Assembly (NCBI RefSeq): GCF_025370935.1
Contig: NC_133476.1
Span: forward strand, 16,795,039 to 16,859,038
Length of the DNA stretch: 64,000 nucleotides
DNA from: Choristoneura fumiferana
Lineage: Eukaryota > Arthropoda > Insecta > Lepidoptera > Tortricidae
Direction: 5' to 3'
A program made the translations under genes and the position numbers. Shown here piece by piece: positions 19,041-30,000 of the stretch. Numbering within the stretch: position 1 is the stretch's first letter; each line of letters begins with the position of its first letter. The notes under the pieces are model-generated. The model was not told the DNA's origin and made no database searches. It saw nothing but the letters and a program-made list of their open reading frames with translations.

Positions 19041-20860
19041 GAAGTAATAAGATAAAGTCATAATTTTGTTTACTTTGTAATTAGATTAATGTAATGTACT
19101 TACAAAATAACTCAATATGAACCCGTAATTTGCTACATCATATCAATTCGATTTATATTTATACATAATTTAATAACTGTGTTTAGTGGAATCATCCGCT
19201 CTCATTCCCTGTTTAAAAATATTCTATGCGTAGTTTCTGCTATGAAGTTCAAGCTTTTTTCCATTCAAAATTTCAACAAATTTGGTGCAGTGAAAAGTTA
19301 AATATTCGTATATGATTAAAGGTCATCACATTTTGATCAAAACTGGCGATTAAAAGCTACAAATAATGTATAGAATATTTTTTGAGTTAACAATATTCTA
19401 AACGTCCCGTTTCTTGCAGAATGTTCTTTACCTCTGCCAAAATAACAAAATAGGAAAAGTTTTTTTTAAATTATGATATGAAAAATAGTAATGTTAATCT
19501 CAATAATATTAATTATAATTGCGAAAGTTTTTAAGTCTGTATGTTTGTTTGTTACCTACCACTTCACGTCTTAACCGCTGAACCGATTTAGGTGAAATTC
19601 GGTATACACATAGTACAAGTCCCGGGGAAAGGACACAGAATAGTTTTTATCTCCGAAAATTGCATAGTTTCCGCGGGATAGCAATAAACGAATTCTACTT
19701 GAACGGAGTCGCGAGCAACAGTAAGTTAATGAACAATTGAAACTATGTTGACGTCTTCGATATTTTAATTAGAATTAAGTTTGGACCGTATACCAAAATA
19801 ATGAAATTTATTAAATGACTTCCTAAAGCGTGCATTATAAAGAGCCTATTTTCCTTCTGTGCATTCCTATATTGAACAGACTGTATAGGCATTGCTGTGC
19901 GGGAAGCATATTATGTTCAACAGTGAATGTTCTAAGGCTGGTATGATGATGATGACGGGACATTGCTCATAAAACTGACAGAACTTGCATACCCATTTCC
20001 CTACGCCATACAAATCAAAAGGATACCTACTTATGTACCAAGACGTCAAAAATATACCTACAACTTTATGCCACTAACGATAAGGCCGAATATTTGACGC
20101 TATGGCGTATGGCTGTATAGTAGATATCTCTATGTCTTCGATTGTACAAGTGCATGTAAATAATTAGACACTATCTATGTAGGAAGTGGAATAAAATGTT
20201 GAAGATAAGATGATATTTATTTGCAGAAAAGGGGTTAGTTACATGTCTTAGTGTTATGTTAGATATTGTTCCTTCTTTTTTTCAGCTGTATTCATACAGC
20301 ATGCACTCAATTATGTCTAAATGCACGTCATGTGTTTGAGGACATAAACAGAGTCTTATTTATTTTTTGTCTTTTTTCAGCGATCAAGAAGACGGATAAG
20401 GACACATACATAAACGCTAACGTAGAAACACACATGCAGCCACTTTTTAGTGTCGGGTCCATATCAGCTCGCATACTTATTGACAATCCGAATGTAATGT
20501 TTGTCCGAATTATCGTTTGTCATAACTCTACTCTGAATCCAATAATTGTACAGATTTTTTTAAAACAAACCTAACCTGACCTATAGTACCTAACCTAATG
20601 ACCATTTAAAAATTTAAGAAAAAAATAAGTTTTTAGTGGAAAAAAATTATTACAAACGATGATTCGGACAAAAATTACGGTATGGCTAGCGAAGAGTATG
20701 CGAACTTTGGCGCTCCCGTTAGGGTCACCTGTCGGCTATTGAGTATGGTTATCTATTGTCGCCCACCACTAGCGTAATAATAAACAAATAAATAAATAAA
20801 AACATTTATTTCATGTTACCACTTGACACATACGAGTGACTAACTAGTAATATATGTAGC
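19040..20860. other. Repeat-rich intergenic; possible 3' exon near 20.29-20.8 kb
   Basis: 19500-19725 is an interspersed repeat copy (CACTTCACGTCTTAACCGCT, TTTTTATCTCCGAAAATTGC). 19885-19965 is an RTE tail scrap. Two strong acceptors, TTCCTTCTTTTTTTCAG at 20285 and TTTTGTCTTTTTTCAG at 20380, precede sequence without good donors. They could be 3' exons of the short-ORF unit, but no conserved coding is seen. 20495-20690 holds an inverted pair, TTTGTCCGAATTATCGTTTG and CAAACGATGATTCGGACAAA. Confidence 0.35.
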
Positions 20861-20990
20861 GCCACGAGAGTTAAAGTGAATGATTACACACACAGCTACA
20901 AAAATAACTGATTTTATAAAAGGACAATGAATTAAATGAACGACATGTTCTTGTGTGCGTGACTTCAACTCTGGTGGCACTACCTATACC
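20857..20990. mobile_element. TIR MITE, ~130 bp
   Basis: GTAGCGCCACGAGAGTTAAA at left faces GACTTCAACTCTGGTGGCAC then TAC at right. Confidence 0.6.
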
Positions 20991-21052
20991 AAACTACGTA
21001 GGTCCCTAACTCAACCGTCTAGACATAGCAACTACGCGGAGCTACTTGTATT

Positions 21053-21375
21053 TTTATCTACACCCATATAGCAAGTTCTTCATTATGCGTTCAAAAAACT
21101 ATAGATAACAACCATCATTACGACATTGGATTCTGTGATGAACACCGCAGTATCGTAATGTTCATTACGACACCGAAATCGATATCGTAATGTTCAAATT
21201 ACGATACTGAAATCGACATCGTAAGTAATGAACATTACCGCAACGGAGCGGTGGCGCAGTTCATCTTCGGGCACAGGAGCTTGTGGGGCAGACATAGTTC
21301 TTGTTGCAATGCAGGTCATTCTCAATGGTTCTTGAACGCATGATAGAGGATTTAATATATGGATGTAGATAAAGT
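21053..21375. mobile_element. TIR MITE with internal ATCGTAATG repeats
   Basis: TTATCTACACCCATATAGCA and TTCATTATGCGTTCAA face TTGAACGCATGATAGAGG and ATATATGGATGTAGATAAA. Inside, 21115-21235 repeats ATCGTAATGTTCATTACGA and CGAAATCGATATCGTAATG in both directions. Confidence 0.68.
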
Positions 21376-21393
21376 AATGTATGCAACTGTACG

Positions 21394-21505
21394 TAATTAG
21401 GCCTTAAAACACTCGTGAGATCCTTTTATGAAACTCTGCTACCGTGCTACGCCTCGTTTCATAAAACCACACTCTTGTTTTAAGGACCCTTACTGCGTAA
21501 CAGTT
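21394..21505. mobile_element. Palindromic MITE, ~110 bp
   Basis: GTAATTAGGCCTTAAAACAC and CCTTTTATGAAACTC face GTTTCATAAAACCACACTCT and TTGTTTTAAGGACCCTTAC. Confidence 0.65.
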
Positions 21506-21833
21506 GCATAAACTACTAGTGTGGACATTAATAATATAATGCTTTCTTATGCAGATTAAAAATAACCATGATTCTTAACGGAAGTTTCTGTAAATATTAA
21601 CAACACTAATGTGATGTAATGTATAATGTATTGTAATAAATCAATAACGTTCACTACTAACATGCATGATTTCTCATTAAGTGAAACGTAAATTTCTTTT
21701 GAGAGTAATAAAAATTTCTTCTTTAAACCGAAATATTCCACAATCGGGACTTACTTACTCGTATCACGCCTAACAACAAGTAATAATTACAATATAATAT
21801 AAGGCAAACTTTGCTTTCCACGTGGTTTTTAAG

Positions 21834-21935
21834 CAGGAGGGTACCGTCCCTCTCTCTCGTATTAAATATAAGCGTCAGCGGGACGGCACGATATGAACTT
21901 CAATTTTCGAATTTCGTAGTAGCCCTGTAGGCTGT
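21834..21935. mobile_element. Palindromic MITE family A, copy 3 (left part lost)
   Basis: CCGTCCCTCTCTCTCGTATT, GCGTCAGCGGGACGGCACGA and the end TTCGTAGTAGCCCTGTAGG. Confidence 0.65.
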
Positions 21936-22325
21936 CGCCCGGGTAATGTAAAACCTCGGCTTTGGCTCGTGTGTCGCGTTTCGAATTACTATTGTGATCC
22001 AAATGTTTGGTATTGGGTGTCCTATCGATTGATTTCCTGTGGTAGTACAGCCAAAGGAAAAATCGACAGTACAGATATTTTTCTGTGGTAGCTTTTGTAG
22101 TATTTAGTATTTAGAATTTATTTATTTGGCAAAAAACATAAAATACATAAGACCTTATTCTAATAAGTCTTACAATATTATGCACCCTGGTAGGGTATAG
22201 CCACATTTATAATAATGTTATCTAATTCTATTAAACAACTAAAAAGTAAGATTGTACTTGCATTAAAGCTTAAAAACACGGTTACATTATACTATAAATT
22301 AAATTAGACTGTTATAAACTATTAT

Positions 22326-24007
22326 CATCATCAGCCCGAAGACGTCCACTGCTGGACAAAGGCCTCCCCCTTAGAACGCCACAATGAACGACAACTTGCC
22401 ACTTGCATCCACCGGTTTCCCGCCACTCTCACGATGTCGTCAGTCCACCTGGTGGGAGGCCTGCCAACGCTTCGTCTTCCGGTTCGTGGTCGCCACTCGA
22501 GGACTTTTCTCCCCCAACGGTTATCTGTTCTTCGAGCGATGTGGCCTGCCCATTGCCACTTCAATTTGCATATTTTTCCAGCTATGTCAGTGACTTTAGT
22601 TCTTCGACGAATTTCCGTATTCCGGATTCTATCGCGCAAAGAAACTCTAAGCATAGCTCTCTCCATAGCTCGTTGCGTGACTTTGAGCCTCTCTAAGAGG
22701 CCAACAGTTAAGGACCACGTCTCAGCGCCATAAGTCATCACTGGCAACACACACTGGTCGAAGACTCTAGTCTTCAGGCACTGCGGAATATTGGACGAGA
22801 AGACATCACGAAGTTTCCCGAACGCTGCCCATCCGAGTTGGATTCTTCGGGCGACCTCTTTGTCGAAGTTGGACCTACCCAACTGGACAACTTGTCCAAG
22901 GTAAACATAGTGGTCAACAACTTCGAGTACATCACTCCCAACGATAACCGGCACGGGTGTGACATGGACATTTGACATGATTTTAGTCTTGTCCATGTTC
23001 ATCTTAAGACCCACCTGTTGGGAGACGATACTGAGGTCACTGAGCATAGTATTGAGCTCCTCCAGCGACTCCGCCATTATGACTATATCATCGGCAAAAC
23101 GAAGATGGGTGATGTACTCGCCGTTGATATTGATGCCGAACCTGTTCCAGTCCAAGAGCTTGAAAACGTCCTCCAACGCATTTGTGAACAGTTTCGGAGA
23201 AATAACGTCTCCCTGTCTCACACCTCGCTGCAGTTGGATTGGTTGTGTACTCTCGTCCTGCAACCGGATCGACATAGTGGCGCTGCTGTACAAACTCTTT
23301 AACACCTCGATGTATCTATAGCCAATATGGCATCGCTGAAGGGACTGCAGTACAGCCCAGGTCTCGATTGAATCGAAGGCTTTTTCATAGTCCACAAACG
23401 CTAAACATAGTGGCCGATTATACTCCTCGGTCTTCTGTATAATCTGGCGGAGCGTGTGAATGTGGTCTATGGTGCTAAAGCCTTTACGGAATCCAGCTTG
23501 TTCGGGAGGCTGGAAATCATCAAACCTTCGCTCGAGACGATTCGTAATGACCCTCGAAAACAACTTGTATACATGACTCAGGAGTGAGATGGGTCTATAG
23601 TTCTTCAATAAGGTATTGTCGCCTTTTTTGAAGAAGAGCACCACCACACTCCTGTGCCATGCTTCCGGCGTGGTACCCTCAAGTATGACGGAATTAAATA
23701 ACCTCTGGAGGACTACAAGTACCGGTTTACCACCCGCTCTCAGAAGTTCTGACGTGATTCCGTCATCCCCCGGAGCCTTGTTGTTTTTAAGTTGTTTGAG
23801 AGCCACTCTAATCTCGTACAGGCTGATATCTGGGATGTCTTCAGTGTAATGACGGGTTAGTTTAGCTCTGGTATCTTGAGCTGCACCTACAACGGGCTTC
23901 TGTGTCGAGGCATATAACTGTTTGTAAAACCTTTCGAGCTCTCTCAACAACTCCGGTTTCGATGAAATGATACTGCCATCGTCGATCTTCAACTTAGTCA
24001 TTTGGCT
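22326..24007 (-). mobile_element. 5'-truncated RTE-type LINE with 14-bp TSD
   Basis: Perfect direct repeats TTATAAACTATTAT flank it at 22312-22325 and 24008-24021. Its 3' end is CATCATCAGCCCGAAGACGT on the + strand, i.e. a short (GATGAT) tail. Open reading frame and clean duplication suggest a recent insertion. RTE fragments of related sequence are scattered through the window. Confidence 0.88.
22331..24001 (-). CDS. RTE LINE reverse transcriptase ORF (endonuclease missing)
   Basis: Uninterrupted 556-codon frame. In order: KNNKAPGDDGITSELLRAGG (fingers), VVLFFKKGDNTLLKNYRPIS, QAGFRKGFSTIDHIHTLRQ, FVDYEKAFDSIE (first catalytic Asp), QRGVRQGDVISPKLF, HLRFADDIVIMAES (FADD catalytic box), then the C-terminal VYLGQVV, LGWAAFGKLRDVFSS, KWQWAGHIARR and GRPPTRWTDD segments usual for RTE-like elements. 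The N-terminal apurinic endonuclease has been lost by 5' truncation at 24007. The protein would reverse-transcribe LINE RNA at a nicked target. It is not a host gene and probably has no promoter here. The start Met may simply be the first inside the truncated ORF. Confidence 0.9.
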   Translation of the reverse strand: MTKLKIDDGSIISSKPELLRELERFYKQLYASTQKPVVGAAQDTRAKLTRHYTEDIPDISLYEIRVALKQLKNNKAPGDDGITSELLRAGGKPVLVVLQRLFNSVILEGTTPEAWHRSVVVLFFKKGDNTLLKNYRPISLLSHVYKLFSRVITNRLERRFDDFQPPEQAGFRKGFSTIDHIHTLRQIIQKTEEYNRPLCLAFVDYEKAFDSIETWAVLQSLQRCHIGYRYIEVLKSLYSSATMSIRLQDESTQPIQLQRGVRQGDVISPKLFTNALEDVFKLLDWNRFGININGEYITHLRFADDIVIMAESLEELNTMLSDLSIVSQQVGLKMNMDKTKIMSNVHVTPVPVIVGSDVLEVVDHYVYLGQVVQLGRSNFDKEVARRIQLGWAAFGKLRDVFSSNIPQCLKTRVFDQCVLPVMTYGAETWSLTVGLLERLKVTQRAMERAMLRVSLRDRIRNTEIRRRTKVTDIAGKICKLKWQWAGHIARRTDNRWGRKVLEWRPRTGRRSVGRPPTRWTDDIVRVAGNRWMQVASCRSLWRSKGEAFVQQWTSSG

Positions 24008-24089
24008 TTATAAACTATTATGGCACAATAATATCCTGTTTACAAAAATGCGTATAGTAACATAATATAATTTAAATTGAATGATATTT

Positions 24090-24623
24090 TCATTCATCCA
24101 TAAATTCCTTAGTAGAATAATAACATTTTTCTAATAGATCTGTTTTTAATTTAGCTATGAATAATGTATTACTATTTATATTCTTAATATTTAACGGCAA
24201 TTTGTTGTATATGTTACTTGTTCTATAATACGGGCTGTTTTTGTAGATTTCTAGTATGGGTTCTGGAAGGATAAGTTTATGGGTTCGACGGGCACTTTTT
24301 GAAAATTGGTATAAGTGTAGGTTTTTTCTAACAAATATTGCTGTTTCCAGGATATATAGCGATGGAAGGGTCAATATATTAAATTTTTTAAAACATGGTT
24401 TGCAACTGTTCGGTTGGTGGATATTGGCTAAGATCCTCAGACACTTCTTCTGCATAATAAAGAGCTGGTGCGCATCGGAGCTGTGTCCCCACAGCAGCAG
24501 CCCGTAGCGCAGCCAGGCGGACGCGTGCGCATGGTACGCTGCCAACGCACAAGCCGTGCTGGTATTGGCCTTGAGAATGCTCAGCATATATAAATTGAGA
24601 CAGTTTAGTTTTACAATTTTCAA
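24090..24623 (-). pseudogene. Jockey/CR1-like reverse transcriptase, C-terminal fragment
   Basis: Longest open piece (177 codons) of the Jockey-like ORF, ending KLKTDLLEKCYYSTKEFMDE. Upstream coding lies in another frame (24669-24590), so one small indel separates them. The catalytic domain and endonuclease are absent. Not a host gene. Confidence 0.7.
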
Positions 24624-24779
24624 TATGTTTTTTCCAGTTTAGATGATTATCAATAGTAACCACTAGCAATGTGCATTCACCAACTTGAGTTGTCTGGGTG
24701 AGCGGTTAGTTCCGAAAGAATCTGACGTCTCTTAACGAAACATAGATGTCGCTAGTGCTGCTGCTTAAGTAGCATAGTA

Positions 24780-24910
24780 TAAATATTACAACCTGAGATA
24801 TGTATGCACAGGAAAAATTAGTGTCTAGATTCCTGTCCAGCAGTGGTGTAGGGGTTATAGCATTTTTCTGTGCATCCATGTCTCAGTTTGAATTTTCGAT
24901 ATGGTTTAAC
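24780..24910 (+). mobile_element. SINE-A copy with the tRNA B-box deleted
   Basis: CCTGAGATATGTATGCACAG, TCCAGCAGTGGTGTAGGGGT and TATAGCA run straight into TTTTTCTGTGCATCCATGTC. Compared with 11297-11463, about 60 bases including the B-box are missing. A tail with CCCGTAAAAGTAACAAATTT follows to ~24975. Confidence 0.7.
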
Positions 24911-25119
24911 GGGATACCCGTAAAAGTAACAAATTTGGAGTTGAAATCAAAAATACAAAAAGACTCAAAAAAAAACAATCATAATTCAGTAAGCGAGTTG
25001 AGAAAGCAAGATAAATACGAACTTTACCGACAAAATACGATGGCAAAACATTATTCACCACCTACATTACATACACCACCCTCACCACATACATTTTTGT
25101 TTTTCTTTTTTTTGTTTTA

Positions 25120-25216
25120 TTTGTGTTTGCTGTTGTTGTTTTTTAGTTTGGTTGTATTTGTGTGTCTTTGTGAATGTGAATAAATGTCTTCTATTCTATT
25201 CTATTCTATTCTATTC
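25120..25216 (+). repeat. Retroposon tail with (ATTCT)n
   Basis: GAATGTGAATAAATGTCTTC followed by five TTCTA repeats. A similar AATAAATGTCTTCTTTCTTA lies at 48.74 kb. Confidence 0.6.
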
Positions 25217-25690
25217 TACATCTACATCACCACAAATAAAATCTGAAACACATTTCGTTACTAATGTACATGGTAGGTATACTTAGTTCGTTTCATAACA
25301 TTTCATAAATTACAGTAGGTAACAGGCAATTGATATATTATATTTTTATTGTTCAAGGTTTGTTCTATTTGCTAGTAGAAAAGTATCTTTTATTTGATAC
25401 CTAATTCAATACTGATATGATATAGTGTGGAGTTCAATATTAAGAGCACCAAGACACAATATATATATATGTCTATATTGTGACCAAGAGATAACGTGTT
25501 TAGGGAAAATAAGCTAATCAATATATAAATTTCCAGATAAATGTTTATCATTTGAGTTAGGACATGTTAAAGTTATCATTAGATTTATTTCAATATTAGT
25601 TTTTATTCGCAACTCCGTATATGCGAAGAAACCGTTTATCAGTATCTCGCCGGAACGATGTTATTTTTACGTGGAGTTTTTCCGGGAAAA
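25216..25690. other. AT-rich intergenic, no gene seen
   Basis: Only a small inverted pair around 25450-25480 (CACAATATATA/TATATTGTG). No coding signal. Confidence 0.5.
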
Positions 25691-25699
25691 AAACTATCG

Positions 25700-26210
25700 G
25701 GTGTCCTAAAAAGGACGCAAGATTTAAATTTGCCGCCATTTTTGCATTTTAGTGCTGGCAATCCTAAAAAAAAACTATTTGACAGCTGAATGTTTAGGGT
25801 TTGCAAAAATGGCGGGTTATACGAAAGATCAACACGTTTTTATTATTGAACAATATATCAAAAGAAGTTTGGCGTGTACGGTTCGAAAATTCCGTGCAAA
25901 ATATGGTCGGAATATTGACTTCATCAACTGTGAGCGAGCAGAGTGGTTGCAAAATTCAGGGAGAGTGGATCAATTCATGATGTTCATTCCACTGGTCGTC
26001 CAAAAACAAGCCGTTCAAATGGCACTGCTTTAAAAGAGGAAATTCGACGCTGCATTAGAGAAATTCAGCTGCACATATGCAAAATGGTCATAGAAAATTT
26101 TGACAAAAGAGTGCGTATGTGCCAGCAAAGCCTAGGAGGACATTTGCCTGGCGTATTATTCCACAAATAACCCTATTTTATGTATTTCAAGATTTTGTAT
26201 ACAAATATAT
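25700..26210 (+). mobile_element. Internally deleted Tc1/mariner-type element
   Basis: Starts around GGGTGTCCTAAAAAGGACGC and carries the transposase relic below. The central DDE catalytic region is absent, and the downstream end is not clearly an inverted repeat. Confidence 0.5.
25809..26170 (+). pseudogene. Decayed Tc1/mariner-type transposase
   Basis: From ATG at 25809: MAGYTKDQHVFIIEQYIKRS and VRKFRAKYGRN, the N-terminal helix-turn-helix (DUF4817-like) of a common insect transposase. The frame then shifts near 25940, to VAKFRESGSIHDVHSTGRPK and TSRSNGTALKEE. After a jump to the extreme C-terminus it ends VRMCQQSLGGHLPGVLFHK. The DDE domain (about 200 residues) is missing. Cannot be active; identity from memory of the family. 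Confidence 0.6.
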
Positions 26211-26930
26211 TATAACGAAAAAAAAAATGTGTTTCGACGTGAAACACGGACAAACATACACAAACACACACACTTTCGCATTTATAATATTAAGTAAGTA
26301 TAGTAAGTATGGATTAGCAAGGATTAGCTGCGACATACCGTAAGTTTATCAAAGGCAGTCGCGGGCTATAATATCCCGTGCCAAACATGTCCAATGAAAA
26401 CGTTAATACATTGAAACTGTTAGACTGTTTTATAATAACAAACTCTCTGAAACAGTTTCGATTTCGTACTAAGTACATACATTTTTCTTGACGACACCGA
26501 ATCACATCAATGTGATTAGATATTACATCGTTTTATTACTATTATTACAATGAAAATCAGCAAGTATGAGATAAAATTAAACCTCAATGTCTTTAGGTCA
26601 ATATTGAAAAGCGATGATTGGCCTAGAAATCAGATTTAACAAGACAATTTACTATTAAGTTACATACACTGCTCTATTTCATTGATCTAGAGTAGAGTAC
26701 TGCAAAGTAAAACGTGGAATGGATAGGTTCTTCTGTAACAGTATCGTTTGATAGTAAAATGTAGTAACATTTAAACAGAGTTGTTGTGTTTAGTCACATT
26801 TAGTCGAGTTTGAGCTTTCGATCTTAGCTGACATCGAGGCCGAGCGATAAACTGTCTCAAACATTAGTTAAACAATAGTTTTTTTGATAACTAAAAGTGA
26901 TTATTTACATCATACTTACGTTTTATGTTA
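26210..26930. other. Region upstream of KMO, no gene seen
   Basis: 26225-26300 is a repeat end (CACACTTTCGCATTTATAAT). The rest, probably including KMO regulatory DNA, has no motif I can call with confidence. Confidence 0.45.
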
Positions 26931-26937
26931 TTTTGAA

Positions 26938-26943
26938 TCAGTG
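26938..26943 (+). promoter_or_regulatory. Possible KMO initiator
   Basis: TCAGTG, an arthropod initiator-like hexamer 26 bases before the KMO start codon. No TATA box is obvious. Low confidence because the 5' UTR would be very short. Confidence 0.2.
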
Positions 26944-26963
26944 AATAGATTAGTGACGTAGTG

Positions 26964-27029
26964 ATGGCTCAACTTCAGAACGGAAAATCAAAAAGTCAGC
27001 TGAATATCGCTGTTGTCGGTGGTGGATTA
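26964..27029 (+). CDS. KMO: KMO exon 1
   Basis: Start codon with G at -3, encodes MAQLQNGKSKSQLNIAVVGG and GL, donor TTA|GTAAGT. Only 22 residues; the FAD-binding glycine motif is split between exons 1 and 2. Confidence 0.93.
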
Positions 27030-30000
27030 GTAAGTACCTCCTTTTTCGACAGTAGTTAAATCATTCCGAGGGTAGATAAATTAATTGAAAAATTACTATG
27101 AAACTGGGAATTACTTTATGTCTCTGGTAATTGTGGTCAAAATGGATCCTAATTGCGATTTAAACTCGTGTTTCTTGTTAATTATTTATTTTTCTCAATT
27201 GCTAAGCAGTCTTCGTTTTTGTAGGTTGGATCCTTGGAGGCTCTTTATTTGGCAAAAAGAGGTCATCAAGTTCATCTTTATGAATACAGAGAAGGTAAGC
27301 GTTTGAATATTGTGAATTATTAATTGATGATTATAGGTAGGTAACTAGCTGTTCCCTAGCTTCGCCCCCGTTGTATTTTTTCTGTATTTTCTTCCATAAT
27401 AACCTTCTGACAGTAACGCACACAACAAAAATAAATCGATCCAGCAGTTCCCAAGTTTTGCGCTTAGCAACACATTTTACGATTCATTTTTATTTATATA
27501 GACTAAGAGTAGGTACAATGTTGTATTTTTAGAACGTTGTTTTATGTTAATCGGTCCATATTAAGTGAATCTAACTTCTAACATAAAGCGAGATTTATAT
27601 AACTGTACTCAGTAAAGAGACAAAGGCGTTGTTATGCTAAACTACCTGTTGCCCGCGATTCCGTCCGCGTAAAATTCGGTTATCGCTATCCCGCGGGAAC
27701 AATGCAATTTCCGGGATAAAAGCTATCCTATTTCCTTCCTATGGACTCAAACTGTCCTTATACCGAATTTCATCTAAATCGGTTCAGTGGTTTTCACGTG
27801 ATGCGCGGTCAAATAAACAGACAAAAATCTAAAAACTGTTGTACCTAGGTCCTTAACGTATGCTGTTATCGATTCTTAAGTATCCTCAGCCAATTTTTTT
27901 TCGAATATCTTCCATGTACAGACTTTCGACCCTCTTCAGCTGTGTTATATGTATAGATTTTATAGACTTTTTCATCATCATCATCATCATCCTCCCCCTT
28001 AGAATGCCACAGTGAACGACAACTCGCCACTTGCAGCCACCGGTTGACCGCAACTCTCACGATGTCGTGGATTTTTTTTTGTGATAGAGATGATTTTTAT
28101 AACGGTTATGGCAGACAAGCGACTAAAATTTCGAACCTCAATCTTTGTCATCATAATAATAATTTTTTTTGATGATGACAAGATCGACAAAAACTTAGCT
28201 AATACTAATCCTACTAATATTATAAATGCTAAAGTTTGTGAGTGAGTGAGCATGTTTGTAATTCCTTCACGCTGAAACGGCTGGACGGATTTGGATGAAA
28301 TTTGGTATTTAGATAGCTGGACATCTGGAATAAAACATGGGCTAATTTTTATTCCGATATTCCCACGAGATAGGGATACAATCCCGAAATAACAACCGCT
28401 GGGCTTAGACTTATGAAATTTGTCATGATTGTTTTTAATGTAACGTCAATGAAAACAACGGGTATTTTTAAAAATCCCGGAAATTCAATTCAGCTGCTGG
28501 ATCTAATGGTTTACGTGTGCGAAGCCGCGGGTAAACGCTAGTATGATAATAATTGTGAAGCCATGCATAACTGTAATGTAGTGCTACTTAGCTAGGATGG
28601 AGAGACAGACGGACATAGTCATCATCATCATCATCATCCCAGCCTATTTACGTCGACCTGCTGGGCACAGGCCTCCTCTCTAAATGAGAGGGTTGGGCCG
28701 TAGTTCCCGCGCGGGCCCGTGCGGATTGGGAACTTCACACATACCATTGAATTACTTCACAGGTGTGTGCAGGTTTCCTCACGATGTTTTCCTTCACCGT
28801 AAAGCTCGTGGTAAATTTCAAATGTAATTTCGCACATTAGTCGAAAAACTCAGAGGACGAACATAGTAAAAGTACCTAAAACAGAATCCTAAAATATATG
28901 TCATGACATTAAACTCTACATCGTCATGTACTAGTTATAAGATTTGATTTTCGTTTGGAACCCACCCTACTGTATATTGCATACCTACTCTGTTTATGAA
29001 TCAATTATTTTCATTTAATGATGTTAGGTTAATATATTCTACTAAATTGATTACGAAATTAATTGGTACATTGGTAACTTAGTTGTTATCATAAAATTTA
29101 AATAAGTTTCCATTAGTCGTGACTTGGCTTAATGGTTTTAAACAAACTTTGTTATTTAAATAACTGATTAGAAAAAACTTTTTCTCCCTCTGTCATTAAA
29201 TGTTAGATACAACGTACAAGTAGGTAGGCACAATTAAACTAGTTTGCTAATGAAAATACAAACTGAAACATGGACGCACAGGAAAAACCCAGAAAAAAAG
29301 AGATCAGCGCTGGGAATCGAATCCAGGTCCTTAGCATTCCGTGGCCCCTGCTTACCTCCACTTGTTAGTTGTATTATTTTACTTTGATAATACAAGCACT
29401 GAATAATCATACACAATAATGGTGAGAGTATTTTAAGGATACTGCAACCCCCTTAAAAGGCACCTGCGACCCCCTAGGGGGTCGCGAACCACAGATTGAA
29501 AAACACTGATTGAATAATATATTTTTTGCCGAGGAAACTACCCAATTATTTCATTTTTGTTTTGTTTTATTATGGAACCTTTTCAAAGGAAAAGTTAATA
29601 CAATTTTCCTTGGTAATTAATGAAATATCACTATGATGTTTACTGTGAAATGGTTCCATGATGGCTCATGAATTAAAGTCCTTGACCATACTTGTTTTCT
29701 GTATCGCTTATTATTGTGATGTTCAAGTGAGGTCAAAGATATGTTTACACTTTACTACTTTGTCGCTGTCACTTCGTGTTTGAAATTTTGTATAAAATTG
29801 TCAGAAGGGTTGCGATGACAAAAGATTAAAGTGTAAAGATATATTTGAAATCGAATGTACAATGATAAGTCATTGTATTGTATTGTGTCTACCATATTAT
29901 TACAGACATACAGAAGACCCCTCAAGCTCGGGGCAGGTCTATCAACCTCGCACTCTCCCTGCGCGGGCGCACAGCGCTTAAGGATGTGGGTCTCGAGGAC

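Larger units (their letters stand above)
22108..24680 (-). mobile_element. Jockey/CR1-like LINE 3' portion, interrupted by an RTE
   Basis: The C-terminal part of the ORF is read on the minus strand between 24669 and 24090 in two frames: NHLNWKKHIENCKTKLSQF, then after a shift near 24590 LRYGLLLWGHSSDAHQLFIM and QKKCLRILA. This is typical of the segment after the LINE polymerase domain. The 3' UTR continues at 24089-24008 and resumes at 22325 down to an AATAAA-rich end near 22110. The 22326-24007 gap is the RTE insertion. The frameshift shows it is dead. Confidence 0.72.

Noticed and set aside
20266..20574. 102-codon ORF after strong splice acceptors
   Set aside because: No conserved domain; the end runs into an inverted repeat (TTTGTCCGAATTATCG...). 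Kept only as a possible 3' exon.
22959..23321. Plus-strand ORFs of 94-120 codons between 22.38 and 23.85 kb
   Set aside because: Antisense shadows of the RTE reverse transcriptase.
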